NCBI GenBank assembly: GCA_945827465.1
Contig: CALZOH010000055.1
Span: 1-15,229, forward strand
Origin: an uncultured Prevotellaceae bacterium
Lineage (GTDB): Bacteria > Bacteroidota > Bacteroidia > Bacteroidales > Bacteroidaceae
Reading direction: 5' to 3'
DNA length: 15,229 nucleotides
How positions within the stretch are numbered: the first letter of the stretch is position 1; each line of letters starts with the position of its first letter. The notes beneath the pieces are model-generated. The model had not been told where the DNA came from, searched no databases, and worked only from the letters and a program-made list of their open reading frames with translations. The position numbers and the translations under genes are program-made. Positions 1 to 7,275 of this stretch are shown in pieces.

Positions 1-273
1 GCTGAGCGATTGCGCCCGCAGATGTTTGTAGGCTTGTCCGTTGTAGGCCAGGATAGCCGGCATCTTCGCGGCAATCGGAAATTCTTGGTAGCGCTTCAGG
101 TTAATGGCGGCCAGTTGACGGTTGCAGTCGAGTTGCCGGCTCAGTTCGTCGGTGTCGAGGCGGGCCATTTCGGCTGCTAACTTCTCGGCCGTCTGCTGGA
201 AGCGCGGCGTGGAGAGCGGGGCAAGGGCTGTTTGCTCGAACATGATTTTGGCGTTGGCAAGGAGTATTTGCAT
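1..273 (-). CDS. yaaA: YaaA-family (DUF328/UPF0246) peroxide stress protein, N-terminal part
   Basis: The frame opens with an ATG at 273 and runs off the left edge, so only the first 91 residues (of about 250 in the family) are visible. The protein begins MQILLANAKIMFEQ. It contains AINLKRYQEF (about residues 56-65) and AILAYNGQAYKHLRA (about residues 73-87), which match the conserved AGINAARF and AILAFKGDVYTGL stretches of E. coli YaaA as I recall them. YaaA proteins limit intracellular iron and oxidative DNA damage during peroxide stress and bind DNA. The start lies 15 bases after the stop of the small cysteine protein, so the two are probably co-transcribed. The family assignment is from remembered similarity; the C-terminal half cannot be checked here. 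Confidence 0.82.
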   Translation of the reverse strand, partial: MQILLANAKIMFEQTALAPLSTPRFQQTAEKLAAEMARLDTDELSRQLDCNRQLAAINLKRYQEFPIAAKMPAILAYNGQAYKHLRAQSLS

Positions 274-288
274 GATGGTGGGAGGTGG

Positions 289-492
289 TTAAAGGGAGTT
301 GCGGATTTCAAGCGTCAGCTCCAGATAGCTCCGACGTCCTTCAATGTAGTCGGCATAGAGCTGCAGGGCGTCGCGTCCGCGCAGGAAGTGACACTTGCCG
401 CAAGAGGGGCAGTGGTTCATACATTCCCATTGGCGGCTGACAAAGGCTTTGCGCTCGTCGGGAGTGGAACTGGCTATGTCGGGGGGCAACAT
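289..492 (-). CDS. Small conserved protein with a four-cysteine cluster, function unknown
   Basis: From the ATG at 492 this encodes 67 residues; a TTG at 528 would add 12 Pro/Ser-rich residues but starts inside the preceding hairpin, so the ATG is preferred. The visible feature is CMNHCPSCGKC, a C-x3-C-x2-C-x2-C cluster that could hold zinc or an iron-sulfur centre. It is followed by a helical, charged stretch (GRDALQLYADYIEGRRSYLELTLEIRN) resembling small hypothetical proteins of Bacteroidales that I have seen, without known function. It lies between the methylmalonyl-CoA decarboxylase operon and the yaaA-like gene, 15 bases from the latter. No signal peptide or membrane segment is seen. Metal binding is inference from the cysteine spacing only. 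Confidence 0.65.
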   Translation of the reverse strand: MLPPDIASSTPDERKAFVSRQWECMNHCPSCGKCHFLRGRDALQLYADYIEGRRSYLELTLEIRNSL

Positions 493-525
493 CGGGTGAG
501 GGGAGGAGTTTCTTGTCGGTGGAAT

Positions 526-565
526 CAAGAAGAGAGAGTGACCGAAATAATCACTCTCTCTCTTG
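526..565 (-). terminator. Hairpin after the decarboxylase operon
   Basis: AGAGAGAGTGA (531-541) and TCACTCTCTCT (551-561) form a perfect 11-bp stem with a 9-base loop, and pairing continues outward with one bulge to about 526-565. It follows the beta-subunit stop codon by about 30 bases. Read on the minus strand it is followed by CTTGATT, a poor U-tract, so it may act as a partial terminator or an RNA-stabilising 3' end rather than a full stop. Confidence 0.5.
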
Positions 566-592
566 AAATAGCTATTCGGCTATGGATGATTC

Positions 593-1747
593 TTAGTTGA
601 GGAATCCGAGCAATACGCCGGCAGCCAAGGCAGAACCGATCACGCCGGCCACGTTGGGGCCCATGGCGTGCATCAGGAGGAAGTTCTTGCGGTCGTATTC
701 CAAACCGATTTGGTTGGAGATACGTGCTGCCATCGGTACGGCCGATACACCGGCGTTACCAATAAGCGGATTCAGTTTCTTATCCTTGGAGAGGAACAGG
801 TTCATGAATTTCACGAACAGTACTCCCGAACTGGATGCGATGACAAACGAGAGGGCTCCGAGGATGAAAATCATGATGGTGTTCCACGTAAGGAACTCGC
901 TGGCTTGGGTGGAGCAGCCCACCGTCAGACCGAGCAGCATCACGATAGCGTCGTTGAGGGCTGAGCCGGCTGTCTTGGCCAAGCGGGTTGTCTTGGTGCT
1001 TTCCTTCAGCAGGTTTCCGAAGAAGAGCATACCCAGCAGCGGAAGTCCCGACGGAACGAGGAACGCGGTCAGCAATAATCCCACGATGGGGAAGATGATG
1101 CGTTCGGTTTGTGAAACCTGGCGCTGCGGCTTCATGTGGATGGTGCGTTCCTTCTTGGTGGTCAGCAGTCGCATCAACGGGGGCTGGATGAGCGGCACGA
1201 GCGCCATATATGAGTAGGCACACACTGCAATAGCTCCCATCAGATTAGGCGCTAACTTGGAAGAAAGGAAGATGGCCGTAGGACCGTCGGCACCACCGAT
1301 GATGGCGATACCGGCTGCCTGGTTGGGCTCAAATCCCATGAGCAGGGCAATCATGTAGGCTCCGAAGATACCGAACTGGGCCGCGCCTCCTACCAAGAGG
1401 AGCTTCGGATTGGCCAAAAGGGCCGTGAAGTCGGTGAGCGCACCAATGCCCAGGAAGATAAGCGGCGGATACCAGCCGTTGCGAACGCCGGAATAGAAGA
1501 AGTTGAGTACCGAGTTATCTTCGTACAATCCGATTTCAAGACCAACGGCCTTGAAGGGAATGTTACCAAGGATGATGCCAAATCCGATGGGAATCAGCAG
1601 CAGGGGCTCAAAGTCCTTCTTAATGGCTAAGTAAATAAAAAAGGCTCCGACTAAAATCATAACGATATTCCCCCATTCGGCGCAGGCGAAACCTGTGAAG
1701 GTAAGGAAATCGCTAAATTTAGTAGTCAGAAAAGACCAGGTATCCAT
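593..1747 (-). CDS. oadB: Sodium-translocating decarboxylase, beta subunit (membrane sodium pump)
   Basis: This 384-residue integral membrane protein is the beta subunit of sodium-pumping biotin decarboxylases. It releases CO2 from carboxybiotin and couples this to sodium export across the inner membrane. The family signature GGADGPTAIF is at residues 151-160, with Asp154 at the position of the essential sodium/proton-coupling aspartate. NPLIGNAGVSAVPMAARISN (326-345) is the second conserved ion-site segment. Long hydrophobic segments occupy most of the chain. The ATG at 1747 is one base from the biotin-carrier stop codon, so the genes are translationally coupled. In this operon the substrate is methylmalonyl-CoA, so mmdB would be an equivalent name. 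Length and motifs are normal for the family. Confidence 0.96.
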   Translation of the reverse strand: MDTWSFLTTKFSDFLTFTGFACAEWGNIVMILVGAFFIYLAIKKDFEPLLLIPIGFGIILGNIPFKAVGLEIGLYEDNSVLNFFYSGVRNGWYPPLIFLGIGALTDFTALLANPKLLLVGGAAQFGIFGAYMIALLMGFEPNQAAGIAIIGGADGPTAIFLSSKLAPNLMGAIAVCAYSYMALVPLIQPPLMRLLTTKKERTIHMKPQRQVSQTERIIFPIVGLLLTAFLVPSGLPLLGMLFFGNLLKESTKTTRLAKTAGSALNDAIVMLLGLTVGCSTQASEFLTWNTIMIFILGALSFVIASSSGVLFVKFMNLFLSKDKKLNPLIGNAGVSAVPMAARISNQIGLEYDRKNFLLMHAMGPNVAGVIGSALAAGVLLGFLN

Positions 1748-1748
1748 T

Positions 1749-2216
1749 TTATCCGATGGTTAAGAGCACTGTTCCTTCCAATACAGAGTCGTCTTTGTTG
1801 ACGGAGATGGCTGTGATGGTACCGTCACATTCTGCATTGATTTCGTTTTCCATCTTCATGGCTTCAAGAATCAGCACTACTTGTCCTTCTTTTACCTGAT
1901 CGCCAACGGCTACTTTGATATCCTTGATAACACCGGGCAGAGGAGCCTTGAGGGCTTTGCCGCCGGCAGGAGCTGCTGCGGGAGCGGGTGCTGCCTTAGG
2001 TGCGGGAGCAGGAGTCGGTGCAGGTGCTGCCTTGGGGGCTGCTGCGGGAGCGGGTGCTGCCTTGGGGGCGGGAGTTGCCTTGGGGGCTGCTACGGGCTTC
2101 TCCATTTCGATGTCATAGGATACGCCGTTAACGGTTACGTTGGCCATGTTGCCTTCTACGGAGTTGATATTTACTGTATAGTCTACTCCATTTACTTTGT
2201 ACTTATATTCTTTCAT
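1749..2216 (-). CDS. mmdC: Biotin carboxyl carrier subunit of methylmalonyl-CoA decarboxylase
   Basis: This 155-residue protein carries the biotin that shuttles the carboxyl group from the carboxyltransferase MmdA to the beta-subunit pump. Residues 1-40 (starting MKEYKYKVNG) are a small N-terminal domain. Residues 41-85 are a flexible Ala/Pro/Lys linker. Residues 86-155 are a biotinyl/lipoyl domain with the motif EAMKMEN at 118-124, so Lys121 is the biotinylation site. An upstream ATG at 2285 in the same frame was rejected: it would overlap the preceding gene by 43 bases and add a basic tail, whereas ATG 2216 gives the usual family start. The linker DNA contains an internal direct repeat. Symbol given by role in the complex. 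Confidence 0.95.
   Translation of the reverse strand: MKEYKYKVNGVDYTVNINSVEGNMANVTVNGVSYDIEMEKPVAAPKATPAPKAAPAPAAAPKAAPAPTPAPAPKAAPAPAAAPAGGKALKAPLPGVIKDIKVAVGDQVKEGQVVLILEAMKMENEINAECDGTITAISVNKDDSVLEGTVLLTIG
1972..2063. repeat. 26-bp direct repeat in the biotin-carrier linker
   Basis: An exact 26-base repeat occurs at 1972-1997 and 2038-2063, spaced 66 bases (22 codons). It begins GCTGCTGCGGGAGCGGG on the plus strand and encodes the Lys-Ala-Ala-Pro-Ala-Pro units of the linker on the minus strand. The repeat keeps the frame, so slippage or unequal recombination would lengthen or shorten the linker without destroying the protein. Confidence 0.85.
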
Positions 2217-2242
2217 CTTTGTGGTTGTTTTACTACGTTTGT

Positions 2243-2518
2243 TTATTTGATTCCTTTGTTTAATCCGAAGATTTTTGAACTCCATTCGGTGGGGCGGTTA
2301 ACGATGGTAATTCGTCCGCTTTCCTGGTCGTGGATTTCGCTGTCGAAGGTATGAGCGTCGTGCAGGGCCATTGCGATGAGGGCAATGTCGAGCATGCGGT
2401 CGGGTTGCTGTGAGTGGGCTTCTGTTGTGGTGGGCAGACCGCTCAGTTGGCAACCGCCGTTGTCATCGGTGGTCAGTTCGAGCTCGAACCCGTTGGATTT
2501 GATTTTTAGAATACTCAT
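2243..2518 (-). CDS. Small soluble protein with an OadG-tail-like C-terminus, extra gene in the mmd operon
   Basis: A 91-residue protein lying between the gamma subunit (25 bases upstream) and the biotin carrier (26 bases downstream). Its C-terminal half contains IAMALHD (48-54), HDQESGRITI (63-72) and a late Trp and Asn. These line up with IAMALYE, HDEESGIITI, SPW and MNN at the end of the gamma subunit (residues 279-316 there). Its first ten residues, MSILKIKSNG, weakly resemble MKEYKYKVNG of the biotin carrier. There is no signal peptide or membrane helix, so it should be cytosolic. I infer a role in assembling or regulating the decarboxylase complex, or a duplication remnant that is still open. 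I know no characterised protein of this type. Gene reality is supported by tight spacing and the paralogous tail. Confidence 0.72.
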   Translation of the reverse strand: MSILKIKSNGFELELTTDDNGGCQLSGLPTTTEAHSQQPDRMLDIALIAMALHDAHTFDSEIHDQESGRITIVNRPTEWSSKIFGLNKGIK

Positions 2519-2543
2519 TTCTATACGTGATTGTTGCTTTAGG

Positions 2544-3506
2544 TTACTTGCTGAAATGGTTGTTCATCGCCAAACTGCGCTGGGGCCATGGTGAGGCTTG
2601 CGGAATGATGGTGATGATGCCGCTTTCTTCGTCGTGAGCGTCGTGTTCGTATTCATAGAGCGCCATGGCAATGACAGCTTTTACGGCATCGTCGTCGGCC
2701 AAGGCCTGATGGAGAGCGAGCGAGGCCACTGCTATTTCGGTGGCTGCGTCAGCTTTCTTGGCCGGCTGGGTCGATGGTTTGGGTTGTGCATTGTCTTTCT
2801 TGCAGTTTACCCGATGCATGATGTTTCCGAACAGGGTGAAGAGGATGCTCAGGATGAGTAAACCAGAGAGTACGATGCCCATTCCGAGGATGGTCATGGC
2901 AAATCCGTGGGGGTCTTTTTCCTTAAATTCAGCTATTTTGTCAGCTTTGGCCACGGTGTTGTCGTTCGCCGAATTGGGCGTAACTTTGTCCGGGGTGCAA
3001 GCCAACCATTTCTGTTGGTCAAAACGTGACCAGGAGTTGTTGGCGGGCAAGGTGGCCGGTACGCGAACCGAGTCAATCAGCACTGTTCCGTTGGCTTCGT
3101 AGAGGGCTACGAAGATTTCTTGTCCGGGGGTCAGTGTGAAGTTGGTGTGCAAGGTTCCTAGATTGGTGCGGCCGTCGGCAAAGAATACGAGGTGCCCTTT
3201 GGGGGACAGGTTGGTTCGCTCGTCGCCGCGGGGAATCTGTGACATGCGGGCTATGCGTTGCGGTGCCGAGAGGTTGGGGTCGAGCACGCCGGGGTCGCAG
3301 GTGAGGAAGCAACCGCTTACGTTGGTGGAGCTCCACGAGGTGTTGCCTATTTCGATCCAGGCGGTGTGGGTTCCGTACTCGTCGACCAAGCCGTCGGTGT
3401 TTTCAACAACGACTTCGGTAATCTTTAGGTTGGCCAATCCCTGTGCGTAGGCGGTGATACCGGCTACGCAGCAGAGAATTGCAACCAATGTTTTTTTGGA
3501 TTTCAT
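2544..3506 (-). CDS. OadG-type gamma subunit with periplasmic lamin-tail domain
   Basis: A 320-residue protein. Residues 1-22 (MKSKKTLVAILCCVAGITAYAQ) are a Sec signal peptide. Residues about 24-165 resemble a lamin-tail (LTD) beta-sandwich: LKITEVVVENTDG, WIEIGNTS and NVSGCFLTCDPG are characteristic. One transmembrane helix is at about 202-229. A Lys/Pro/Ala-rich cytoplasmic segment follows, ending in the IAMAL...HDEESGIITI tail. Gamma subunits of sodium-pumping decarboxylases anchor and assemble the alpha and beta subunits through a membrane helix and cytoplasmic tail; the long periplasmic domain is an addition typical of Bacteroidetes versions as I recall. The start at 3506 was chosen because it gives a clean signal peptide; an earlier ATG at 3596 would overlap mmdA by 76 bases. 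It lies 14 bases after mmdA. Confidence 0.86.
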   Translation of the reverse strand: MKSKKTLVAILCCVAGITAYAQGLANLKITEVVVENTDGLVDEYGTHTAWIEIGNTSWSSTNVSGCFLTCDPGVLDPNLSAPQRIARMSQIPRGDERTNLSPKGHLVFFADGRTNLGTLHTNFTLTPGQEIFVALYEANGTVLIDSVRVPATLPANNSWSRFDQQKWLACTPDKVTPNSANDNTVAKADKIAEFKEKDPHGFAMTILGMGIVLSGLLILSILFTLFGNIMHRVNCKKDNAQPKPSTQPAKKADAATEIAVASLALHQALADDDAVKAVIAMALYEYEHDAHDEESGIITIIPQASPWPQRSLAMNNHFSK

Positions 3507-3520
3507 CTTTGCAAAGTTGT

Positions 3521-5074
3521 TTACAAAGGAATGTTGCCGTGCTTCTTGGCCGGACGTGCTTCGCGCTTGTTGGTGAGCTGCGCCAGGGCGCGGCAAATGC
3601 GGAAGCGCGTATTGCGCGGTTCAATCACGTCATCGATGTAGCCATACTTGGCTGCCTGATAGGGATTGGTGAAGAGTTCGTTGTATTCGTCTTCTTTTTC
3701 GGCCAGGAATGCTTTCGGGTCGGGAGCGTCTTTGGCTTCTTTTGCGTAGAGGATGGATACAGCGCCGCTGGCTCCCATGACGGCCATTTCGGCTGAGGGC
3801 CATGCGTAATTGAGGTCGCTCTTGAGTTGTTTGCAACCCATGACGATGTGTGAACCTCCGTAGCTCTTGCGCAGGGTGACGGTGACCTTGGGCACGGTGG
3901 CTTCGCCGTATGCGAAGAGCAGTTTGGCTCCGTGGTCGATGATGGCGTTGTATTCCTGTCCGGTACCGGGTAAGAATCCGGGTACGTCAACCAATGTGAC
4001 GATGGGGATGTTGAAGCAGTCGCAGAAGCGTACGAAGCGGGCTCCCTTGCGGCTGGCGTTGCAGTCGAGTACTCCGGCGAAGGCTTTGGGCTGGTTGGCC
4101 ACGATGCCGACGGTTTGTCCGTTGAAGCGGGCGAAGCCTACGATGATGTTCTTGGCAAAGTCTTTGTGGATTTCAAAGAGTTCGCCGTTGTCTACGATGG
4201 CATGAATGACGTCGTACATGTTGTAGGCGTGGTTGGGGTTGTCGGGCAGAATTTCGTTGAGTGAGTCTTCCATGCGGTCGATGGGGTCGTTGCACTCTAC
4301 GCGGGGTGTTTCTTCCAGATTGTTCTGCGGCAGATAGGAGAGGAGGGTACGGATTTTCTGTGCCAGCTCTTCTTCACTGCTGACAGCGAAGTGGGCTACA
4401 CCGCTCTTGGTGCTGTGTACGGTGGCACCGCCCAGGTCTTCGGCCGATACGTCTTCGCCGGTGACGGTCTTTACTACTTTCGGACCGGTGAGGAACATGT
4501 TGGCTACGCCTTTGAGCATGAATACGAAGTCGGTGATGGCCGGGGAGTAAACGGCGCCTCCGGCGCACGGTCCGCAGATGGCTGAGATCTGGGGTACTAC
4601 TCCGCTGGCTTCAATGTTACGCTGGAAGATTTCGGCGAAGCCTCCCAAGGCGGTGATTCCTTCTTGGATGCGGGCGCCGCCGGAGTCGTTCAAACCGATG
4701 CAGGGCACTCCCATCTTCATGGATTCGTCCATCACTTTGCAGATTTTCTGGGCCATGGTTTCAGACAGGGAACCGCCGTTTACGGTGAAGTCTTGGGCGA
4801 AAACATAAACCAAGCGGCCATTGATGGTTCCGCTTCCGGTAACAACACCGTCGCCCAGATATTGTTTTTTCTCCATTCCGAAGTTGGTGCAACGATGGAG
4901 CTTGAACATGTCCATCTCTTCAAAACTGCCCTCGTCTAAGAGTAAATCGATGCGCTCGCGTGCGGTCAACTTACCTTTTTCGTGCTGTTTGGCGATGGCT
5001 TTCTCTCCACCGCCCAAGCGGGCCTTGGCTCGAAGTTCGACTAACTTCTTGATCTTTTCTTGTTGTACACTCAT
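3521..5074 (-). CDS. mmdA: Methylmalonyl-CoA decarboxylase alpha subunit (carboxyltransferase)
   Basis: This 517-residue carboxyltransferase moves the carboxyl group of methylmalonyl-CoA onto the biotin of the carrier subunit and releases propionyl-CoA. It has the two crotonase-like halves of the acetyl/propionyl-CoA carboxylase beta family. Oxyanion-hole and CoA-binding motifs include SGGARIQEG (131-139), GPCAGGAVYSPA (168-179), PGFLPGTGQE (365-374) and AYGEATVPK (388-396). The tail segment YAWPSAEMAVMGA is typical. Association with the beta pump, gamma and carrier genes, with no biotin carboxylase gene here, favours decarboxylase over propionyl-CoA carboxylase. It is first in its operon, and a good Bacteroidetes promoter lies just upstream. 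No methylmalonyl-CoA epimerase gene precedes it within this window, although one often does in relatives. Confidence 0.96.
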   Translation of the reverse strand: MSVQQEKIKKLVELRAKARLGGGEKAIAKQHEKGKLTARERIDLLLDEGSFEEMDMFKLHRCTNFGMEKKQYLGDGVVTGSGTINGRLVYVFAQDFTVNGGSLSETMAQKICKVMDESMKMGVPCIGLNDSGGARIQEGITALGGFAEIFQRNIEASGVVPQISAICGPCAGGAVYSPAITDFVFMLKGVANMFLTGPKVVKTVTGEDVSAEDLGGATVHSTKSGVAHFAVSSEEELAQKIRTLLSYLPQNNLEETPRVECNDPIDRMEDSLNEILPDNPNHAYNMYDVIHAIVDNGELFEIHKDFAKNIIVGFARFNGQTVGIVANQPKAFAGVLDCNASRKGARFVRFCDCFNIPIVTLVDVPGFLPGTGQEYNAIIDHGAKLLFAYGEATVPKVTVTLRKSYGGSHIVMGCKQLKSDLNYAWPSAEMAVMGASGAVSILYAKEAKDAPDPKAFLAEKEDEYNELFTNPYQAAKYGYIDDVIEPRNTRFRICRALAQLTNKREARPAKKHGNIPL

Positions 5075-5120
5075 ACTATAGTTAATTATTTATATGATTT
5101 GACGTTTGTTTTGAGCGCCG

Positions 5121-5154
5121 CAAAGTTACTCATTTTTATGACAAGAAAAGTCAA
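5121..5154 (-). promoter_or_regulatory. Promoter of the mmdA operon
   Basis: On the minus strand TAACTTTG (5128 to 5121) matches the Bacteroidetes -7 consensus TAnnTTTG. A TTGA at 5154-5151 sits 22 bases upstream as a -33 candidate, one or two bases longer than usual. The predicted start point is near 5115, leaving a leader of about 40 bases without a purine-rich ribosome site. Confidence 0.65.
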
Positions 5155-5229
5155 TCGGGCTTGACATTTCTCTTGGCGTTTAGGATTATTTTCACTGTTG
5201 CGGTGGGTGGTCGGGCGGGTTTTGTGGAT

Positions 5230-5266
5230 TTTGTCGGGGGCGGCGACGGAAAAATTGGTATTTTTG
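5230..5266 (+). promoter_or_regulatory. Promoter of the MATE operon
   Basis: TATTTTTG at 5259-5266 matches TAnnTTTG. The nearest upstream TTTG is at 5230-5233, 25 bases away, which is longer than the usual 19-21, so the -33 element is uncertain. The predicted leader before the ATG at 5289 is only about 15-18 bases. It is divergent from the mmdA promoter, with about 75 bases between the two. Confidence 0.5.
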
Positions 5267-5288
5267 CCCCCTCAAATTACGAATCGGA

Positions 5289-6662
5289 ATGTCTTTGAAT
5301 ACGTCTTTTACTGAATTGGGAACTAAGCCGGTGGGTTCGCTGCTGCTGCAGTATGCTACTCCGGCTGTCATTGCCATGACGGCTTCGTCGCTTTATAATA
5401 TTATTGATGCGGTGTTTATCGGTCAGGGGGTGGGCCCGTTGGCGATTGCGGGCATTTCGCTGACGTTTCCGGTGATGCAGCTGACGGCGGCTTTCGGTGC
5501 CATGGTTGGCGTGGGCGCGTCGACGCTGCTGTCGGTCAAGTTGGGCGAGCGCGATTACGGCAGTGCTAAGTTGATTTTGGGTAATGTTTTGTTGATGAAC
5601 ATTATCATGGGCCTGGCTATCGGCTTCCTGATGCAGTTGTTCATTAACCCGATTCTTTATTTCTTTGGGGCGAGTGAGGATACTATTTCGTATGCCCGCG
5701 ACTTTATGCGCATTATTTTGGCGGGCAATGTGATTACTCATCTTTATATGGGCCTGAATGCGCTGCTGCGCTCGTCGAGTCATCCGCGCGAAGCGATGAT
5801 GGCTACGATTTATACGGTGCTGATCAATCTGGCTTTGGCTCCGCTGTTTATTTACGGTTTTGGCTGGGGTATCCGCGGGGCTGCGCTGGCTACGGTGCTG
5901 TCGCAGACGGTGGTGCTCTTCTGGCAGTTTAAGCTCTTTAGCAATCGGAATGAGTTGCTCCACTTTGAGCGGGGTATTTATCGGCTTGACCGGCGCATTG
6001 TTTCGCAGTCGGTGGCTATCGGCATGTCGCCCTTCCTGACCAACTTGTGCGGATGCCTCATCACGATTGTGTTTACCTGGAGCCTGACGCGTTATGGGGG
6101 TGACATGGAGATTGCTTCTTATGGCATTATCAACCGGCTGGGCTTCTTGTTCTTTATGGTGGTGATCGGCTTGAACCAGGGCATGCAGCCGATTGCGGGC
6201 TTTAATTACGGTGCGCGAAATGTGGGGCGCATGCAGCAGGTGCTGCGCATCACGTGCATTTATGCTACGCTGGTTTGCCTGGTGGCTTTTGTGGTGGGCT
6301 GTTTCTTCCCGGCCATTACGGCGCGCGCTTTTACGGCCGACGAGGAGCTGATTCGCCGAACGGCTCACAACATGCCCTACTACTTTGTGACGTATCCCAT
6401 CATCGGGTTTCAGATTGTCACAGCGGGTTTCTTCCAGAGCGTGGGCATTGTGAAGAAGGCCATCTTCCTTTCGCTCTCGCGCCAACTGGTATTTCTCTTG
6501 CCGCTCATCCTTTGGTTGCCCCACGTGTTGGGGTGCGACGGCATTTGGCTTTCTATCCCGCTGTCGGACTTGCTGGTCACGGTGGTGACGGCGGTGATGC
6601 TCTACCTGCAAATCAAGAAATTCAAACTTCAAGATAAGATTCAAGTTTATGGAGAATCCTAA
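5289..6662 (+). CDS. MATE family efflux transporter
   Basis: This 457-residue inner-membrane protein has the two-times-six-helix pattern of MATE exporters, which expel drugs or metabolites using sodium or proton gradients. The N-terminal signature is typical of bacterial NorM/DinF-like members: PVGSLLLQYATPAVIAM, then YNIIDAVFIGQGVG and FGAMVGVGASTLLSVKLGERD. GLNQGMQPIAGFNYGARN in the second half is the repeated family motif. The substrate cannot be told from sequence. Its 3' end overlaps the next gene by 14 bases, so at least three genes are translated together. An antisense open frame over nearly the whole gene has basic, low-complexity composition and is a shadow. Confidence 0.94.
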   Translation: MSLNTSFTELGTKPVGSLLLQYATPAVIAMTASSLYNIIDAVFIGQGVGPLAIAGISLTFPVMQLTAAFGAMVGVGASTLLSVKLGERDYGSAKLILGNVLLMNIIMGLAIGFLMQLFINPILYFFGASEDTISYARDFMRIILAGNVITHLYMGLNALLRSSSHPREAMMATIYTVLINLALAPLFIYGFGWGIRGAALATVLSQTVVLFWQFKLFSNRNELLHFERGIYRLDRRIVSQSVAIGMSPFLTNLCGCLITIVFTWSLTRYGGDMEIASYGIINRLGFLFFMVVIGLNQGMQPIAGFNYGARNVGRMQQVLRITCIYATLVCLVAFVVGCFFPAITARAFTADEELIRRTAHNMPYYFVTYPIIGFQIVTAGFFQSVGIVKKAIFLSLSRQLVFLLPLILWLPHVLGCDGIWLSIPLSDLLVTVVTAVMLYLQIKKFKLQDKIQVYGES

Positions 6663-7275
6663 TACGTTTGCCGTCTGCCTGGGCCGACAGCTCGGCAGTG
6701 GCGGTCATCAGATCGCCAAGGAATTGGCCGAGCGCCTTCACCTCAAGTTCTACGACCGCGAGCTGCTCTACGTGGCCGCTTCCAAGAGCGGCTACAGCCG
6801 AGAGCTTTTTGAGAAGTCGGACGAGGAAAAGAGTTCGATGCACACCTTTTTCACGAGTTTTATTCCCTTCATGGGCAGTACCGACTTCTACGGCAACCAG
6901 GTGGACGAGGAGTCGCTCTTTCGCATTCTCAGCCAGACGGTGCGCGAGCTGGCCGAGGCCGATAATTGCATCTTCGTGGGCCGCTGTGCTGAATACATCC
7001 TGCGCGCCAAGGAGCGCATGGCCAGCGTGTTCATCTCGGCCGATGCCGCCGACCGCATGGAGCGCGTGAGCCGGGACCGCGGAATTTCGCGCGACGAGGC
7101 CCGCAAGGTCATCTTGAACAACGACAAGCGCCGCTCTTCGTTCCACAACTTCTACAGCGAGAAGCGTTGGGGCGAGGCTCCGACCTACGACCTCTGCATC
7201 AATTCGAGCCGCCTGGGCCTGGAAGCCACGCGCGAACTGATCGAAGGCTACATCCGTCAGCGCTTCCTTGTATGA
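6649..7275 (+). CDS. Cytidylate kinase-like family protein
   Basis: A 208-residue cytosolic protein with a P-loop-like start, FAVCLGRQLGSGGHQIAKELA (residues 7-27), in which GRQLGSGG (12-19) replaces the classic Walker A Lys-Ser/Thr. FVGRCAEYIL (109-118) and MASVFISADAADRMERV (124-140) match the central region of the cytidylate-kinase-like (AAA_26) family. NNDKRRSSFHNFYS (157-170) probably closes the lid region. The true CMP kinase is a different protein; this family is common in anaerobes, often beside transporters, and its substrate is unknown. It starts 14 bases inside the MATE gene and ends in ATGA overlap with the phosphoesterase gene. Confidence 0.87.
   Translation: MENPNTFAVCLGRQLGSGGHQIAKELAERLHLKFYDRELLYVAASKSGYSRELFEKSDEEKSSMHTFFTSFIPFMGSTDFYGNQVDEESLFRILSQTVRELAEADNCIFVGRCAEYILRAKERMASVFISADAADRMERVSRDRGISRDEARKVILNNDKRRSSFHNFYSEKRWGEAPTYDLCINSSRLGLEATRELIEGYIRQRFLV

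Noticed and set aside
5277..6644. 455-residue minus-strand open frame opposite the MATE gene
   Set aside because: Composition is dominated by His, Arg, Gln and Asn with no recognisable domain; it mirrors codon bias of the transporter on the other strand.
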